DNA of 64,000 nt from Clostridiaceae bacterium AM27-36LB (GTDB taxonomy: Bacteria > Bacillota > Clostridia > Lachnospirales > Lachnospiraceae), in the NCBI GenBank assembly GCA_003480725.1, contig QUJQ01000009.1, positions 21,939-85,938 of the forward strand. Reading direction: 5' to 3'. A program made the translations under genes and the position numbers. Below the pieces are notes generated by a model. That model saw only the letters and a list, made by a program, of their open reading frames with translations, had not been told where the DNA came from and did no database searches. Of the stretch, positions 18,336 to 28,148 are shown in pieces (position 1 is the first letter of the stretch; the number at the start of each line of letters is the position of its first letter).

Positions 18336-19214
18336 TTATTTACTCCTTTTAATCATGTTTTTCAGATCTTCCACATCAAAAGTATAAGGGGTATTGCAGA
18401 AATGACATTTTACCTCAATCGGCTTCCCATCCTGCACCATCTCATTCAAATTCTTTCTTCCTACGCTGATCAACGCCTTTTCCACACGTTCCCGGCTGCA
18501 GTTGCAGTGGAACTGTGCATCCATCTTGTCATGGATCTCCAGACCGAACTCACCCAGGATCTCTGTGAGCAGCTGCTCCGGTGTAAATCCACGATCCAGG
18601 TATGAAGTTACGGAATCAATAGAGTTTAACTTCTGTTCCAGCTTATCTACCACGCCATCCTCCACGAACGGCATAAGCTGAATGATAAATCCGCCTGCCT
18701 GACGGACTGTATTGTCTTTGTCCATCAGAACGCCCAGACCTACAGAAGATGGAACCTGCTCAGAATTGGCAAAATAGTAGGTCAGGTCTTCGGCGATCTC
18801 ACCGGTCTTCAGCTCAGTCTGACCAGAGTAAGGCTCTTTGAGTCCCATGTCTTTGATCACGGTCAGGATTCCCAGATCCAGTGCTCCTCCCACATCCAGC
18901 TTCCCTTTGCTGTTTGGCGGCAGCATTACTTCTGGATTCTCCACAAATCCCTTTACGTTTCCTTTTGCATCTGCAGTGACGGTCAGTCCCTGGATCGGGC
19001 CGCTGCATTTGATCTGTAAGGTCAACAGATCCTGATCCCCTTTCATCATAGCCCCCATCATGGCTCCTGCACTTAACAGACGGCCAAGGGCTGCTGTTGC
19101 AACCGGACTTGTATTATGTCTTGTTCTTGCCTCTTCCACCAGTCCTCTGGATGTGATGGCAAATGCGCGGATCTGATCATCCGCCGCTGTTGCTCTTACA
19201 ATATAGTCTTTCAT
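18336..19214 (-). CDS. hslO: Redox-regulated chaperone Hsp33
   Basis: A 292-residue Hsp33. The N-terminal holdase domain begins MKDYIVRATAADDQIRAFA, and the C-terminal zinc-binding redox switch holds CNC near residue 239 and CHFC near residue 272. Under oxidative stress the cysteines release zinc and form disulfides, turning on chaperone activity in the cytoplasm. It is tightly linked to nadE downstream and follows the methyltransferase gene. Confidence 0.96.
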   Translation of the reverse strand: MKDYIVRATAADDQIRAFAITSRGLVEEARTRHNTSPVATAALGRLLSAGAMMGAMMKGDQDLLTLQIKCSGPIQGLTVTADAKGNVKGFVENPEVMLPPNSKGKLDVGGALDLGILTVIKDMGLKEPYSGQTELKTGEIAEDLTYYFANSEQVPSSVGLGVLMDKDNTVRQAGGFIIQLMPFVEDGVVDKLEQKLNSIDSVTSYLDRGFTPEQLLTEILGEFGLEIHDKMDAQFHCNCSRERVEKALISVGRKNLNEMVQDGKPIEVKCHFCNTPYTFDVEDLKNMIKRSK

Positions 19215-19272
19215 ATTCTCTCCTGTCTCTCATACTCTATATCACTGTCTGTACCTTGCTTCCTCTGTCCCT

Positions 19273-20034
19273 TTACTCTGGCTGCCCGGGTCTTCGCAAT
19301 ACCACATACACACGCTCGGAATCAACTTTTGGTTCTTCATGGGTAAATGCATCATAGATATGAAGTAATTCCAGTCCGGACATTTCCGCAAGCTTCCGAA
19401 TGGTATCTAATGAATATGATTTCTGATAATGAGTCTCCTCGTATTTCCGATAGTGGTCTCCATGCTCTTTGATGAACAGGGTCAGATTATACTCGTTAAT
19501 ATGGCTGTCTTCATCATAATAGTTTTCCCAGATAAAGCTGCTCTCTTCCCGGTTCTCTGCAATGGTCTGCTCTCCCAGGATCTCCTTGTACTTGTACTCT
19601 GTATTCAGGTCAAAGATAAATAGTCCTCCATAATCCAGATAATTTCTGGCCGCAGAGGTAAGGATTCCCAGCACTTCCTCTTCTTCCAGAATATAATTCA
19701 TGGAATCACATACACAGACGATAGCCCGAACCGTTCCATACAATTCAAATTCTCTCATATCCTGACACAGATATAGGATCTCATGTCCGGATTCTTCTCT
19801 TTTTCTGGCTGCTTCCTCCAGCATCTCCTCTGACTGATCCACTCCGATCATATCATATCCGGCTTCTGCCAGTATTTCTGTCATCGTACCTGTTCCACAG
19901 CCCAGCTCCAGTACCAGTCCGTCATCCACTCCGTTTTCATGAAGCAGTCCTTTCAGATAGGCTCCCCATTCTTCATAAGGAATATTATCCATGAACAGAT
20001 CGTATACTTTCGCAAACTCTGTATATGCGTCCAT
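19273..20034 (-). CDS. Class I SAM-dependent methyltransferase
   Basis: A 253-residue protein starting MDAYTEFAKVYDLFMD at ATG 20034, preceded by AAGGAGG. The SAM-binding glycine motif LVLELGCGTGTMTEIL is near residue 55, followed by GVDQSEEML and a later ICVCDSMNYI strand. The closest familiar relatives are small-molecule methyltransferases of unknown substrate that are common in Clostridia. It sits between the Crh-like HPr gene and hslO in the same direction. The frame continues upstream of 20034 but without a ribosome site. Confidence 0.85.
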   Translation of the reverse strand: MDAYTEFAKVYDLFMDNIPYEEWGAYLKGLLHENGVDDGLVLELGCGTGTMTEILAEAGYDMIGVDQSEEMLEEAARKREESGHEILYLCQDMREFELYGTVRAIVCVCDSMNYILEEEEVLGILTSAARNYLDYGGLFIFDLNTEYKYKEILGEQTIAENREESSFIWENYYDEDSHINEYNLTLFIKEHGDHYRKYEETHYQKSYSLDTIRKLAEMSGLELLHIYDAFTHEEPKVDSERVYVVLRRPGQPE

Positions 20035-20121
20035 CGCCTTCCTCCTTGTGCTGTAATTATAATTCCCCTGTAACGCATAAATCGGGCAGGAAAACCTGCC
20101 CGATTCCATCTATCTTCCAGC

Positions 20122-20379
20122 TTAGTTTCCGCTGCTCAGATATTTTTCGATATTCTCAATAGCCTCTGCCTCATCTTCACCCTCAGCAGATACTACCACG
20201 GATTCTCCGGCACTCAGTCCAAGTGTCATCATTCCCATAATACTCTTTGCATTGACTTTGCGGTCCCCATCTTCCACATAGATCTTACTGTTGTACTGGC
20301 TTGCTACCTGAACCAGTACTGCCACCGGTCTCGGCTCCAGTCCGGAAGCGAGCTGAATGGTAATTGGTTTCTTAATCAT
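20122..20379 (-). CDS. crh: HPr-family protein with Glu in place of His15 (Crh-like)
   Basis: An 85-residue HPr-fold protein. It aligns without gaps to Bacillus HPr across the active site: HPr SGIHARP is here SGLEPRP, so the PTS phospho-acceptor His15 is Glu. The regulatory Ser46 is kept in KSIMGMM. Bacillus Crh likewise lacks His15 (Gln) but keeps Ser46, and it acts as a CcpA co-effector rather than a PTS carrier. Gene order rapZ-whiA-crh matches the Bacillus yvcJ-yvcK-yvcL-crh locus, minus yvcK. I infer a regulatory rather than a sugar-phosphorylating role. The crh symbol rests on residue pattern and position. Confidence 0.8.
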   Translation of the reverse strand: MIKKPITIQLASGLEPRPVAVLVQVASQYNSKIYVEDGDRKVNAKSIMGMMTLGLSAGESVVVSAEGEDEAEAIENIEKYLSSGN

Positions 20380-20384
20380 AAATA

Positions 20385-21332
20385 CTACTCCTCCTTGCCT
20401 TCACGCAAATCATCTGCGATCTGACTTAGCTTTCGCAGACGATGATTGACTCCTGACTTTCCCACCTTCGGGGACAACATATCCCCCAGCTCCTTTAAGC
20501 TGGCTTCTGTGTGCTCCAGTCTGAGTCTGGCTGTCTCCTCCAGATCCATCGGCAGTTTGTCAAGTCCGATCTTCTCCTGTATATATCGGATATCCTCTGC
20601 CTGTCTGACTGCTGCGGATACGGTCTTGTTTAAATTCGCCGTCTCACAATTTACTTTTCGGTTTACCGAATTGCGCATCTCTTTCACAATTCGTACATTC
20701 TCCAACTGCATGAGAGATATATGCGCCCCCATCAGCCCCAGAAGTTCTACAATCTGAGATCCCTCTTTTATGTACACCACATAATGACGTTTGCGAAGAA
20801 CTACTTTGGCATCCACATCATAAGAAGCCAGCAGCTCCTGCAGCTGTCGCGCTTTTTCCGGTGCTGTACAGACGATCTCAAAGTGATAGGATTTCTTCGG
20901 ATCACTGACAGAACCGACTGCCAGAAATGCTCCCCGTATAAAAGCCCTTCTGCAACAGTTTTGTCTCAACAGTCGATGGTGCATAGGTGACATGCATTCA
21001 GAGACGTTTCCATCTTCATCCAGCAGACAGGTCTCACCCAAAAGCCGCCTTGCTTCCGGATCCTTGGATACGATCACGGAGTAAAACCGGACTTCTCTGC
21101 TTTTCCTGACAGAAACCTCAGCTCTAATATTAAATGTTTTTCTCAATAATGTAAAGTACTTTCTTGCAACTGCAAGGTTTTCTGTCTGTATTTTTACACA
21201 GTATCTGTCATTTTCTGTAATGACGATCTTTCCGCACAGACTTAAGATCGCTGCAGTCTCTGCCAGACGGCAGTGCCGCCCGCTTGCAATCTGCTCTGAA
21301 AGTTCTTCTTTCACTTCCGAAGAAAAGGACAT
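20385..21332 (-). CDS. whiA: DNA-binding protein WhiA
   Basis: A 315-residue WhiA homologue with an N-terminal LAGLIDADG-like domain (CRRAFIRGAFLAVGSVSDP) and a C-terminal helix-turn-helix (TEASLKELGDMLSPKVGKSG). WhiA is a sporulation regulator in Streptomyces and affects division and chromosome segregation in Bacillus. It lies 15 bases behind rapZ and six bases ahead of the HPr-like gene, the conserved Firmicutes arrangement. Confidence 0.96.
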   Translation of the reverse strand: MSFSSEVKEELSEQIASGRHCRLAETAAILSLCGKIVITENDRYCVKIQTENLAVARKYFTLLRKTFNIRAEVSVRKSREVRFYSVIVSKDPEARRLLGETCLLDEDGNVSECMSPMHHRLLRQNCCRRAFIRGAFLAVGSVSDPKKSYHFEIVCTAPEKARQLQELLASYDVDAKVVLRKRHYVVYIKEGSQIVELLGLMGAHISLMQLENVRIVKEMRNSVNRKVNCETANLNKTVSAAVRQAEDIRYIQEKIGLDKLPMDLEETARLRLEHTEASLKELGDMLSPKVGKSGVNHRLRKLSQIADDLREGKEE

Positions 21333-21347
21333 ATGTGCCTCCTGAAC

Positions 21348-22223
21348 CTATTTTCCTCTGGCGGCATCCTTCCCAATATCCCGATGCTCCAGCTTGATGC
21401 CGTAATCTGTCTGATCTGACAGACGCTCATATAATTTATTCGCCAGAGTCACTGAACGATGCTTTCCACCGGTGCAGCCAATGGCGATCACCAGCTGATT
21501 CTTACCTTCCAGCACATAGTTCGGCACCAGAAAACGGATCATATCCTCCAGCTTGTCCAGAAAAATATGCGCCATGTCGTAACCCATGACAAAATCCTGG
21601 ATTTCTTTATCATTACCGGTCAGTTTCCGAAGATTTTCATAATAATATGGATTTGGAAGGAAACGGACATCAAAGACCAGATCCGCATCTGCCGGAATTC
21701 CGTACTTGAATCCAAAGGACAATACCGTGATCATCAGATTCTTAAATTCCCGGTTCTGTACAAAGATTTTATCCAGTTCCTGCTTCAGTTCCCTGGTAAG
21801 GAGCTGACTGGTATCAATGATGTAATCTGCATGTTTTTTCAGGAATCCAAGCCGTTCACGCTCCAGCGTGATTCCCTGCTCCACACGGCCGGATTCCGCC
21901 AGCGGATGCATACGTCTTGTCTCCTTATACCTCTTGACAAGCACATCATCAGAGGCATCCAGAAACAGGATCTCATAATCAATATGTTCTGCTGTCAGGC
22001 GCTCCAAAATCTGTTCCAGCTGGCTTAAGGATTTACCGCTTCGGATGTCAATACCGATGGCAACCTTTGTGATCTCGCTATTTCCTGAAGCAGTCAGCTC
22101 AGCAAATTTGTCTATAAATGGAACCGGAAGGTTATCCACGCAGAAATATCCTGCATCCTCCAGCATCTTCAATGCGGTTGTTCTCCCTGCACCGGACATA
22201 CCGGTCACGATCACCAGTCTCAT
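21348..22223 (-). CDS. rapZ: RapZ/YvcJ nucleotide-binding protein
   Basis: A 291-residue P-loop protein of the RapZ family. It has VTGMSGAGRTTALKMLEDAG at the N-terminus, CVDNLP directly after it, FLDASDD around residue 90, and the C-terminal domain with GCTGGKHRSV. The Walker A lysine is Arg14 here; Arg is also seen in actinobacterial members, so activity may be retained. In E. coli RapZ controls GlmZ RNA turnover, and in Bacillus YvcJ is a GTPase linked to competence. Located between murB and whiA. Confidence 0.95.
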   Translation of the reverse strand: MRLVIVTGMSGAGRTTALKMLEDAGYFCVDNLPVPFIDKFAELTASGNSEITKVAIGIDIRSGKSLSQLEQILERLTAEHIDYEILFLDASDDVLVKRYKETRRMHPLAESGRVEQGITLERERLGFLKKHADYIIDTSQLLTRELKQELDKIFVQNREFKNLMITVLSFGFKYGIPADADLVFDVRFLPNPYYYENLRKLTGNDKEIQDFVMGYDMAHIFLDKLEDMIRFLVPNYVLEGKNQLVIAIGCTGGKHRSVTLANKLYERLSDQTDYGIKLEHRDIGKDAARGK

Positions 22224-22246
22224 TCGTCTCCATTTCCTCTCTTATC

Positions 22247-23143
22247 TTAAAAACCTAACATTCTTACTTCTGGTTCCAGTTTTACCTGGAATTTCTCATA
22301 CACCTGTTCCTGTACTTTCCGGATCAGGTCTGCCACATCAGCAGCCGTTGCTTCTCCACGGTTAATTACAAATCCACAGTGCTTCTCTGATACCTGGGCA
22401 TCTCCCACAGAAAATCCGGAGAGTCCCGCATCCTGAATCAGTTTTCCTGCAAAATATCCTTCCGGCCGCTTAAAGGTACTTCCTGCACTTGCATAATTCA
22501 GCGGCTGCTTGGTAATTCTTGCTTCTTTCAGTTCTTCCATCCGATTCTGGATCGCTGTCGGATCTCCCGGGGTCAGCTCCAGCACTGCTTCCAGCGCCAC
22601 ACTCTTCTCATGTAAGACACGGCTGGTGCGATAGCCAAATTCCATCTCAGCTCCTGTGTATTCCCGGAAGCTTCCGTCCTCACACATCACCTGTACCAGA
22701 CGGACCACATCCTTCATCTCACCGCCGTAAGCGCCTGCATTCATGACCAGCGCGCCCCCGATGGTTCCCGGAATCCCGGAAGCAAATTCCATTCCGGTCA
22801 ACCCTTTTCTTCCTGCCTGTACAGCCACTTTGGACAACAGCGCACCTGCCTGTACATAGACCTTATTTCCTTCGATCCGCATGGCGGACATGTTTTTGAA
22901 CAGATGAATAATGACTCCATCATATCCCTTGTCACTTACCAGCAGATTGCTTCCATTTCCTACTATATAATAGGGGATCTGCTCACTTTTGCAGAACTCC
23001 ACCACTGATTTTACATCTTCTGCAGATCCTGGCTCCACCAGCGCACGGGCCGGTCCTCCCACACGAAATGTGGTATGCTTTTTCATAGGCTCATCATACA
23101 GAACATGCCCTTTGCCGATCAGTTCTTCCAGCTTTGTTAACAT
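22247..23143 (-). CDS. murB: UDP-N-acetylenolpyruvoylglucosamine reductase
   Basis: A 298-residue MurB, type IIb by length. FAD-binding motifs are present (TTFRVGGPA and YYIVGNGSNLLVSDKG), as are the catalytic serine region ASAGSTFKRPEGYFAG and the terminal glutamate in LEPEVRMLG. It reduces the enolpyruvyl intermediate in UDP-MurNAc synthesis. ATG 23143 has AGGGGG six bases upstream; a longer frame to 23185 is unlikely. Follows uvrA by about 50 bases. Confidence 0.96.
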   Translation of the reverse strand: MLTKLEELIGKGHVLYDEPMKKHTTFRVGGPARALVEPGSAEDVKSVVEFCKSEQIPYYIVGNGSNLLVSDKGYDGVIIHLFKNMSAMRIEGNKVYVQAGALLSKVAVQAGRKGLTGMEFASGIPGTIGGALVMNAGAYGGEMKDVVRLVQVMCEDGSFREYTGAEMEFGYRTSRVLHEKSVALEAVLELTPGDPTAIQNRMEELKEARITKQPLNYASAGSTFKRPEGYFAGKLIQDAGLSGFSVGDAQVSEKHCGFVINRGEATAADVADLIRKVQEQVYEKFQVKLEPEVRMLGF

Positions 23144-23193
23144 CTTGTTCCCCCTGAAGTCTCTTTTTTTCATACCTATTAGCATACATCAAT

Positions 23194-26049
23194 TTATCGT
23201 TTTTGAGAAGTCGCTTTTTCCAAATAATGCTTCACATAATATCCTGTATAGGACTCTTTCACTTCTGCAATCTCTTCCGGTGTTCCCTGTGCAACCACCG
23301 TTCCGCCGCCATCTCCGCCTTCCGGTCCCATATCAATGATATAATCAGCAGTCTTGATCACATCCAGATTGTGTTCAATAACGATCACCGTATTGCCGCC
23401 TTCTGCCAGTCTCTGGAGGATCTCGGTCAGCTTATGCACATCTGCAAAATGAAGACCTGTGGTAGGCTCATCCAGAATATATACCGTCTTGCCTGTACTT
23501 CTTCGGCTCAGCTCGGTAGCCAGCTTGATCCGCTGTGCCTCTCCGCCTGACAATGTAGTGGACGGCTGCCCCAGCTTAATATAGGAAAGTCCCACATCAT
23601 AGAGCGTCTGGATCTTTCTTCGGACAAACGGCACATTTTCGAAAAAGTCCAGTGCTTCCTCCACTGTCATCTCCAGCACATCGTAGATGCTCTTTCCTTT
23701 ATATTTTACTTCCAAAGTCTCCCGATTATACCGTTTTCCCTGGCAGACTTCACATGGCACATAGACATCCGGCAGAAAATGCATCTCGATCTTGATAATT
23801 CCATCACCGGAGCAGGCTTCGCAGCGGCCGCCCTTTACGTTAAAGCTGAACCGTCCTTTTTTGTAACCCTTGGCTTTTGCATCCGATGTAGATGCGAACA
23901 GATCCCGGATCATATCAAATACACCAGTGTAGGTAGCCGGATTGGACCGGGGCGTTCTTCCGATGGGGGACTGATCGATGCAGATTACCTTGTCAAGCTG
24001 CTCCATGCCTTCAATGGTGCGGTGTTTACCCGGAATGGTTCTTGCCCGGTTCAAGGTCTTCGCCAGCGTCTTATAAAGAATCTCATTGACCAGTGAACTC
24101 TTGCCAGATCCTGACACACCTGTCACGCAGGTCAGCACTCCCAGCGGAAACCGCACATCAATATTCCGCAGATTATTCTCTCTTGCGCCACGGACGGTCA
24201 TCCACCCCGTCGGTGTCCGTCTGGTCTCAGGGACCGGGATCTGCAGACGGCCGCTAAGGTACGCTCCGGTCACAGATGCCGGATTCTCCATCAGCTCTCT
24301 GGCTGTACCGGTGGCAACCACCTGTCCACCGTGTTCTCCTGCTCCCGGTCCGATATCCACAATATAATCTGCTGCCAGCATGGTATCCTCGTCATGTTCA
24401 ACCACGATCACTGTATTTCCCAGATCCCGCAGACGACACAGGGTTCTCAGCAGCTTGTCATTATCTCTCTGATGAAGTCCGATACTTGGCTCATCCAGAA
24501 TATAAGCAACGCCTACCAGCCCAGAACCGATCTGAGTTGCCAGACGGATACGCTGGGCTTCACCGCCGGACAGTGTTCCGGTAGCACGGGTCAGGGACAG
24601 ATAATCAAGACCCACATCCATCAGGAATCGGATTCTTGCACGAATTTCTTTCAGGATCTGTCCGCCGATCAACTCCTGTTGATGAGTGAGTGTCATCTGT
24701 TCCAGAAACTGCTGCAGATCCCGCACCGACTGATCTGTCACCTCAAAAATATTTTTATCACAGACAGTCACCGCCAGTGAAGTCGGTTTCAGTCGCTGTC
24801 CTTTACATGCACGGCAGGGCGTGATCCTCATAAAGCTCTCATACTCCTGCTTCATGGCATCGGAACCCGTCTCGCGATACCGTCTCTCACAATTCTTGAT
24901 CAATCCTTCAAATGCTACCGGATAGATGCCTTCACCTCTCTGCCCTTTATAATGGACCATCACCTCTCTGCCATCAGTTCCATGGATCAGCATATGACGG
25001 ATCTCCTCCGGCAGTTCCTCATAAGGAGTATTCAGGTCAAAGTCATAGGCCTCTGACAGTGCTTTCAGGATCGCATAGGTAAAGCTGGACGGATCCGTAC
25101 AGGACTGCCATCCCATTACCTGGATGGCTCCCTCTGCAATACTCAAAGCTTTATCCGGGATCATCAGATCCTCGTCAAATTCCATCTTGTAGCCAAGTCC
25201 GGAACACTCCGGGCAGGCACCAAAGGGATTGTTAAAGGAAAAACTTCTTGGCTCCACTTCCTCAATGCTGATACCACAATCCGGGCAGGCATAGCTGGAA
25301 CTGAAGGTCAGGATCTCCCCGTCGATCACTTCCACCACCAATAGTCCATCCGACAGTCCAAGCGCTGTTTCAATTGAGTCTGCCAGACGTTTCTCGATCC
25401 CCGGCTTTACTACCAGACGATCTACCACGATCTCAATGAGATGCTTGTTATTTTTTTCCAGCTTGATCTCCTCGGACAGATCATACAGATGTCCATCGAT
25501 CTTCACACGGACAAATCCGCTCTTTCTGGCTTTTTCCAGCACTTTCACATGCTCACCCTTCCGGCCTTTGACCACCGGAGCCAGCAGCTGAATCTTCGTT
25601 CTCTCTGGCAGCGCCATGACCTGATCCACCATCTGATCCACACTCTGTTTATGGATCTCTCTGCCGCATTTGGGACAGTGTGGTGTGCCGATCCTTGCAT
25701 AGAGCAGACGGAAATAATCATAGATCTCCGTCACTGTTCCCACCGTAGATCTTGGATTACGGTTGGTGGATTTCTGATCAATGGAAATGGCCGGAGACAG
25801 TCCTTCAATACTCTCAACGTCCGGCTTCTCCATCTGTCCTAAGAACTGACGGGCATAGGAGGATAAGGACTCCATATAACGTCTCTGTCCTTCCGCATAG
25901 ATCGTATCAAAGGCCAGGGAAGATTTTCCCGAACCGGACAGACCCGTCAGAACCACCAGCTCATTTCTGGGGATCTCCAGACTGATATTTTTCAGATTGT
26001 GCTCATTGGCACCTCGAATCTTTATAAATTTTCTTCTCTCTTCAGACAT
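23194..26049 (-). CDS. uvrA: Excinuclease ABC subunit A
   Basis: A 951-residue UvrA with two ABC ATPase modules. The first Walker A is [14 protein letters not shown] and the second is [14 protein letters not shown]. Two signature motifs [10 protein letters not shown](R/K)LA are present, plus zinc-finger Cys clusters ([33 protein letters not shown]). It recognises DNA lesions and loads UvrB in nucleotide-excision repair. The gene starts two bases after the uvrB stop, forming a uvrBA operon. Confidence 0.98.
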   Translation of the reverse strand: MSEERRKFIKIRGANEHNLKNISLEIPRNELVVLTGLSGSGKSSLAFDTIYAEGQRRYMESLSSYARQFLGQMEKPDVESIEGLSPAISIDQKSTNRNPRSTVGTVTEIYDYFRLLYARIGTPHCPKCGREIHKQSVDQMVDQVMALPERTKIQLLAPVVKGRKGEHVKVLEKARKSGFVRVKIDGHLYDLSEEIKLEKNNKHLIEIVVDRLVVKPGIEKRLADSIETALGLSDGLLVVEVIDGEILTFSSSYACPDCGISIEEVEPRSFSFNNPFGACPECSGLGYKMEFDEDLMIPDKALSIAEGAIQVMGWQSCTDPSSFTYAILKALSEAYDFDLNTPYEELPEEIRHMLIHGTDGREVMVHYKGQRGEGIYPVAFEGLIKNCERRYRETGSDAMKQEYESFMRITPCRACKGQRLKPTSLAVTVCDKNIFEVTDQSVRDLQQFLEQMTLTHQQELIGGQILKEIRARIRFLMDVGLDYLSLTRATGTLSGGEAQRIRLATQIGSGLVGVAYILDEPSIGLHQRDNDKLLRTLCRLRDLGNTVIVVEHDEDTMLAADYIVDIGPGAGEHGGQVVATGTARELMENPASVTGAYLSGRLQIPVPETRRTPTGWMTVRGARENNLRNIDVRFPLGVLTCVTGVSGSGKSSLVNEILYKTLAKTLNRARTIPGKHRTIEGMEQLDKVICIDQSPIGRTPRSNPATYTGVFDMIRDLFASTSDAKAKGYKKGRFSFNVKGGRCEACSGDGIIKIEMHFLPDVYVPCEVCQGKRYNRETLEVKYKGKSIYDVLEMTVEEALDFFENVPFVRRKIQTLYDVGLSYIKLGQPSTTLSGGEAQRIKLATELSRRSTGKTVYILDEPTTGLHFADVHKLTEILQRLAEGGNTVIVIEHNLDVIKTADYIIDMGPEGGDGGGTVVAQGTPEEIAEVKESYTGYYVKHYLEKATSQKR

Positions 26050-26051
26050 TC

Positions 26052-28034
26052 TTACTCCTCATTCTGTAGCTTCTTCAGTTCGATCATCTGATCACGCAGA
26101 GCTGCTGCAGTCTCAAAATCCAGATCCGCCGCTGCTTTCTTCATCTTCTTCTGTACTTGCTCGATCAGTTTCTTCAGTTCTTTCGGACTCATGGATTCCG
26201 GATCCTTCTCAAATTTCAGGTCGTCCTGCGATACTTCCTTAGATATACGGATCAGATCGCGCACTGCCTTGTGAATGGTCTGCGGTGTGATACCATGTTC
26301 CTCATTGTATGCCTTCTGGATCTCCCGTCTACGGTTGGTCTCCTCGATAGCCAGCCGCATGGAATCCGTCATGTTGTCCGCATACATGATGACATGACCT
26401 TCGCTGTTACGTGCCGCACGTCCAATGGTCTGGATCAGGGATGTCTCCGAACGCAGAAATCCCTCCTTGTCCGCATCCAGGATCGCTACCAGCGTAATCT
26501 CCGGAATATCCAGACCTTCACGAAGCAGGTTGATACCCACTAGCACGTCAAACACATCCAAACGCATATCCCGGATGATCTCCATCCGCTCCAACGTATC
26601 CACATCTGAGTGAAGATACCTCACCCGAATGCCCAGTTCCTTCATATAATCGGTCAGATCTTCTGCCATCCGCTTGGTCAGGGTGGTGATCAGCACCTTG
26701 TGTTTTCCTTCTACTTCCTTGCGGATCTCCCCGATCAGATCGTCAATCTGTCCTTCCACCGGACGCACAGACACCTCCGGATCAAGAAGACCGGTAGGCC
26801 TGATGATCTGTTCCGCTCTCAACAGCTCATGCTCCGCCTCATAGTCTCCCGGTGTTGCCGACACGAACAACATCTGATTGATCTTACTCTCAAATTCTTC
26901 AAAATTCAATGGACGGTTATCCTTGGCAGACGGCAGACGGAATCCATAGTCCACCAGCGTGTTTTTCCGGCTCTGGTCTCCAAAATACATTCCGCGGATC
27001 TGTGGAATGGTCTTGTGGGACTCATCAATGATGATCAGAGAATCATCGGGAAAATAATCCATCAGTGTGTGCGGCGGTTGTCCCGGCTTCAGACCTGCCA
27101 GATGTCTGGAATAATTCTCAATTCCCGAGCAGAATCCCGTCTCCTTTAACATCTCGATATCAAAGTTGGTACGCTCTGCAATCCGCTGGGCTTCCAGCAG
27201 CTTGTCCTCACTCTTAAAATAACGCACCCGTTCATCCAGTTCTTTTTCGATCTCCACCACTGCCCGCTTGATCTGATCTCCGGGTACTACATAGTGAGAT
27301 GCCGGGAAGATCGCCACATGCTCAAGCTCTCCTTTGATCTCGCCAGTCAGTACATCGATCTCGGTGATCCGCTCGATCTCGTCTCCGAAGAATTCCACAC
27401 GAACTGCAGTATCCGTGGATGCCGCCGGAAAGATCTCCACCACATCCCCGCGGACACGGAAGGTACCACGTTTGAAATCCATCTCATTCCGGTCATACTG
27501 AATGTCGATCAGTGCCCGCAGGATCTCATCCCGATCCCGCTCCATGCCAGGCCGCAGAGATACCATCATCTTCTCAAAGTTCTCCGGCTCACCCAGTCCA
27601 TAGATGCAGGATACACTGGAGACGATGATCACATCCCGCCGTTCGATTAGTGCCGCCGTTGCCGACAGACGCAGCTTGTCGATCTCATCGTTGATAGATG
27701 AATCCTTTGCTATATAAGTATCACTGGAAGGCACATACGCCTCCGGTTGATAATAATCGTAATACGAGACAAAATATTCCACTGCATTTTCCGGAAAGAA
27801 CTCCTTCATCTCTCCATATAACTGTGCGGCCAGTGTTTTATTATGGGCGATCAGCAGCGTCGGCTTGTTCAGCTTCTGGATCACATTTGCCATGGTAAAT
27901 GTCTTTCCTGATCCCGTCACGCCAAGCAGTGTCTCAAACTGATTGCCCTCCTCAAATCCCTTCACCAGCTGGTCAATGGCCTGTGGCTGGTCTCCGGTCG
28001 GTTGATATTCAGATACTAATTTGAAGTGATCCAT
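26052..28034 (-). CDS. uvrB: Excinuclease ABC subunit B
   Basis: A 660-residue UvrB. Walker [15 protein letters not shown], the DNA-inserting beta-hairpin [12 protein letters not shown], helicase motifs ([25 protein letters not shown]) and a C-terminal UVR domain ([18 protein letters not shown]) are all present. It verifies damage and recruits UvrC. First gene of the long minus-strand run through nadE, behind an extended -10 promoter. Confidence 0.98.
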   Translation of the reverse strand: MDHFKLVSEYQPTGDQPQAIDQLVKGFEEGNQFETLLGVTGSGKTFTMANVIQKLNKPTLLIAHNKTLAAQLYGEMKEFFPENAVEYFVSYYDYYQPEAYVPSSDTYIAKDSSINDEIDKLRLSATAALIERRDVIIVSSVSCIYGLGEPENFEKMMVSLRPGMERDRDEILRALIDIQYDRNEMDFKRGTFRVRGDVVEIFPAASTDTAVRVEFFGDEIERITEIDVLTGEIKGELEHVAIFPASHYVVPGDQIKRAVVEIEKELDERVRYFKSEDKLLEAQRIAERTNFDIEMLKETGFCSGIENYSRHLAGLKPGQPPHTLMDYFPDDSLIIIDESHKTIPQIRGMYFGDQSRKNTLVDYGFRLPSAKDNRPLNFEEFESKINQMLFVSATPGDYEAEHELLRAEQIIRPTGLLDPEVSVRPVEGQIDDLIGEIRKEVEGKHKVLITTLTKRMAEDLTDYMKELGIRVRYLHSDVDTLERMEIIRDMRLDVFDVLVGINLLREGLDIPEITLVAILDADKEGFLRSETSLIQTIGRAARNSEGHVIMYADNMTDSMRLAIEETNRRREIQKAYNEEHGITPQTIHKAVRDLIRISKEVSQDDLKFEKDPESMSPKELKKLIEQVQKKMKKAAADLDFETAAALRDQMIELKKLQNEE

Positions 28035-28085
28035 TGTCTTCTCCTGATTGATCTTTGTTTCTGTTCCTAGTATTGTTACCCACCA

Positions 28086-28094
28086 AGTATATCA
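28086..28094 (-). promoter_or_regulatory. Extended -10 promoter for uvrB
   Basis: On the minus strand TGATATACT forms an extended -10 (TGn plus TATACT) about 50 bases ahead of the uvrB start. It lies just behind the terminator of the preceding gene, and no good -35 is visible there. No clear DinR/LexA box was seen. Confidence 0.45.
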
Positions 28095-28102
28095 TTCAAA
28101 AG

Positions 28103-28147
28103 AAAAAAAGTACAGAACAAACTCGAATGTTTGTTCTGTACTTTTTT
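28103..28147 (-). terminator. Strong terminator after the class A PBP gene
   Basis: A near-perfect stem of about 19 bp (28103-28122 with 28129-28147, six-base loop) with A and T runs on both sides. It can terminate in either direction; on the minus strand it ends the PBP transcript. Confidence 0.9.
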
Positions 28148-28148
28148 C

